Shown here: one piece after another, positions 62,844 to 64,000 of the stretch
How positions within the stretch are numbered: the stretch's first letter is position 1
Layout of the letters: the number at the start of each line of letters is the position of its first letter
Assembly (NCBI GenBank): GCA_947495075.1
Contig: CANLXH010000001.1
Coordinates: 372,001-436,000 of the forward strand
Direction: 5' to 3'
Length of the DNA stretch: 64,000 nt
From: an uncultured Croceitalea sp.
GTDB lineage: Bacteria; Bacteroidota; Bacteroidia; Flavobacteriales; Flavobacteriaceae
Notes under the pieces: generated by a model
What the model was told of the DNA's origin: nothing
The model's input: only the letters and a program-made list of their open reading frames with translations
Database searches by the model: none
Made by a program: the position numbers and the translations under genes

Positions 62844-64000
62844 TTAATGAAGCGCATCTAGTACCTCTTGAGGAAGCAACACCTTATTTATAATATGTAC
62901 AATACCATTACTGGAAATATTGTCTGCTCCAGTAACTTTTGCATCTACATGAGTTTTGTCTCGGATAAATATTTCATGGTTTAAGATTGCAAAAATTGAT
63001 TCGCCTTGCAATGTGGTAAATTCCTGATGATTTTTCAAATCTGTAGAGGCAACTGCCGCTCCAGCAACAACGTGATAAGTTAAGATCTTTGCTAAAAGCG
63101 CTTTTTCCGCTGGAGTGTCAAAATCGGATAAGCTATTGTAGCTGCTGCCGAGTTGGTGCAACAAGTTTGCAAAGGCTTTGTTTGTTGGTGCGAATACAGT
63201 AAAAGGACCTTCACCACTTAATGCTTCTACTAACCCAGCGTCTGCTTGTATTAGAGCATCGACCAATAAACTTAAATCATCAACTGACTGAGCTAGTTCT
63301 ACGATGTTTGGTGTTTGCATTGAAGTAACAAAATCAACAGCTTCTTGAGGAAGCAATACTTTATTGATTACATGTATCACCCCGTTAGTAGCATCTATAT
63401 TTGGAATTACCACAGTAGCATTATCATTGGTAGCATCAACCACATGTACAGTTTCGTTTTTAAGATTGATTCCAACAGAAGCTCCATTAACTGTTGCTAT
63501 AGATTGTCCGTCCGAAAGGTCAGCTGCGAAAGCTTCAGTTCCTGCTACTACATGGTAAGTAAGGATTTTAACTAAAAGGTCAATTTCTTCTTGTGAATCA
63601 AAATCAGCTAAAGCATTGTAGTCATCACCTAAGATATCTAACAATCCAACAAAGGCATCATTAGTAGGAGCGAAGACGGTAAAAGGACCATCACCACTTA
63701 ATGTTTCAACCAATCCGGCGTTAGCAGCAACAAGTGCATCTACAAGAATACTTAAGTCATCAGTAGCGATAGCTAGCTCAACAATGTTTTTCATCTGAAG
63801 ATTAGCTACAAAATCAACAGCTTCTTGCGGAAGCAATACCTTATTGATTACGTGTACTACACCATTACTAGCATCTACATCTGGAATTACCACAGTAGCG
63901 TTATCATCGGTAGCGTCAACCACATGTACAGTTCCGTTTTTAAGATTGATTCCAACAGAAGCTCCATTAACTGTTGCTATAGATTGTCCGTCCGAAAGGT
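62844..64000 (-). CDS. FAS1 (fasciclin)-repeat surface protein (5' partial)
   Basis: The frame stays open to base 64000, so the N-terminus, signal peptide and further repeats lie outside the window. About 385 residues are visible: two complete FAS1 domains and part of a third, each with NIVELA, LLVDAL, GPFTVFAPTN-x-A-F, the YHVVAG strand, and G-V-I/V-H-V/I-I-N-K-V-LLPQE. FAS1 modules mediate cell adhesion or matrix contacts and are common in surface-exposed bacterial proteins. The last domain is the most diverged; the earlier two repeat at a 480-bp period with near identity. The GTG at 63923 is only an internal codon. Anchor type cannot be told because the N-terminus is missing. Confidence 0.9.
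   Translation of the reverse strand, partial: LSDGQSIATVNGASVGINLKNGTVHVVDATDDNATVVIPDVDASNGVVHVINKVLLPQEAVDFVANLQMKNIVELAIATDDLSILVDALVAANAGLVETLSGDGPFTVFAPTNDAFVGLLDILGDDYNALADFDSQEEIDLLVKILTYHVVAGTEAFAADLSDGQSIATVNGASVGINLKNETVHVVDATNDNATVVIPNIDATNGVIHVINKVLLPQEAVDFVTSMQTPNIVELAQSVDDLSLLVDALIQADAGLVEALSGEGPFTVFAPTNKAFANLLHQLGSSYNSLSDFDTPAEKALLAKILTYHVVAGAAVASTDLKNHQEFTTLQGESIFAILNHEIFIRDKTHVDAKVTGADNISSNGIVHIINKVLLPQEVLDALH
62859..64000 (-). repeat. FAS1-coding tandem repeat, 480-bp period
   Basis: Bases 63455-63520 and 63935-64000 are identical over 66 bases, and the flanking 63300-63454 and 63780-63934 differ only at scattered positions, at a spacing of exactly 480 bp (160 codons). The third copy (62859 to about 63330) is much more diverged. 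Confidence 0.85.

Overview
The window is about one third G+C by eye and reads as a chromosomal segment of a marine-type member of the Flavobacteriaceae (Bacteroidota). The case rests on several things: surface proteins ending in the CHU_C-type (type B) sorting domain of the type IX secretion system, a SprB-like giant adhesin, bacillithiol synthesis (BshC), small lineage-typical families (DUF5606, DUF3820, DUF922), and the Bacteroidota promoter box TAnnTTTG in front of a dozen genes, usually without a clear Shine-Dalgarno sequence. I see no tRNA, rRNA, CRISPR array, insertion sequence, integrase or prophage gene.

Layout. 1-5.5 kb: a LON-substrate-binding-domain protein (cut by the left edge), sucC, a small secreted TonB-C-terminus-like protein, a TerB-like protein, Hsp20, and uvrB on the opposite strand. 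5.5-26.7 kb: a minus-strand surface-protein island. It holds two T9SS type B proteins (581 and 904 aa), an ABC-2 permease/ATPase pair, a 688-aa protein that copies the head of the neighbouring giant, and a 4175-aa SprB-like adhesin with about 27 divergent extracellular repeats and one inserted jelly-roll-like module. 27-32.7 kb: an unrecognised protein with kinase-like motifs, a nucleoid-associated protein, a pRiA4b-ORF-3-like protein, heme A synthase, a CCA-adding/poly(A)-polymerase-family enzyme and TsaC. 32.7-37.4 kb: a surface-polymer cluster. It has a CDP-glycerol-type transferase fused to a GT2 glycosyltransferase, a LicC-like nucleotidyltransferase, a second CDP-glycerol-type transferase and a stand-alone GT2 paralogous to the fused one. 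37.4-43.3 kb: dapD, ruvX, def, a DUF5606 protein and a secreted propeller-amidohydrolase. 43.4-49.1 kb: exported hydrolases (GH20, SGNH, alpha/beta hydrolase, M14 peptidase). 49.2-64 kb: bshC, a GT-C glycosyltransferase, a PNPOx-like protein, guaA coupled to a LysM/periplasmic-binding protein, an OsmC protein, a DUF922 zincin-like protein, a TIM-barrel isomerase, a DUF3820 protein, pyrG, yidC and a FAS1-repeat protein cut by the right edge.

Functionally the window mixes core metabolism and information processing (sucC, uvrB, tsaC, dapD, ruvX, def, guaA, pyrG, yidC) with cell-surface biology: T9SS-exported adhesins, an unusual glycerophosphate- or phosphocholine-like surface decoration pathway, and exported degradative enzymes. 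The most interesting items are the adhesin pair with its shared head domain and inserted module, the CDP-glycerol-transferase/GT2 fusion cluster, the kinase-like unknown protein at 26975-28051, the LysM/periplasmic-binding protein, the orphan terminators that may mark small RNAs or leaders, and the apparently leaderless guaA promoter.
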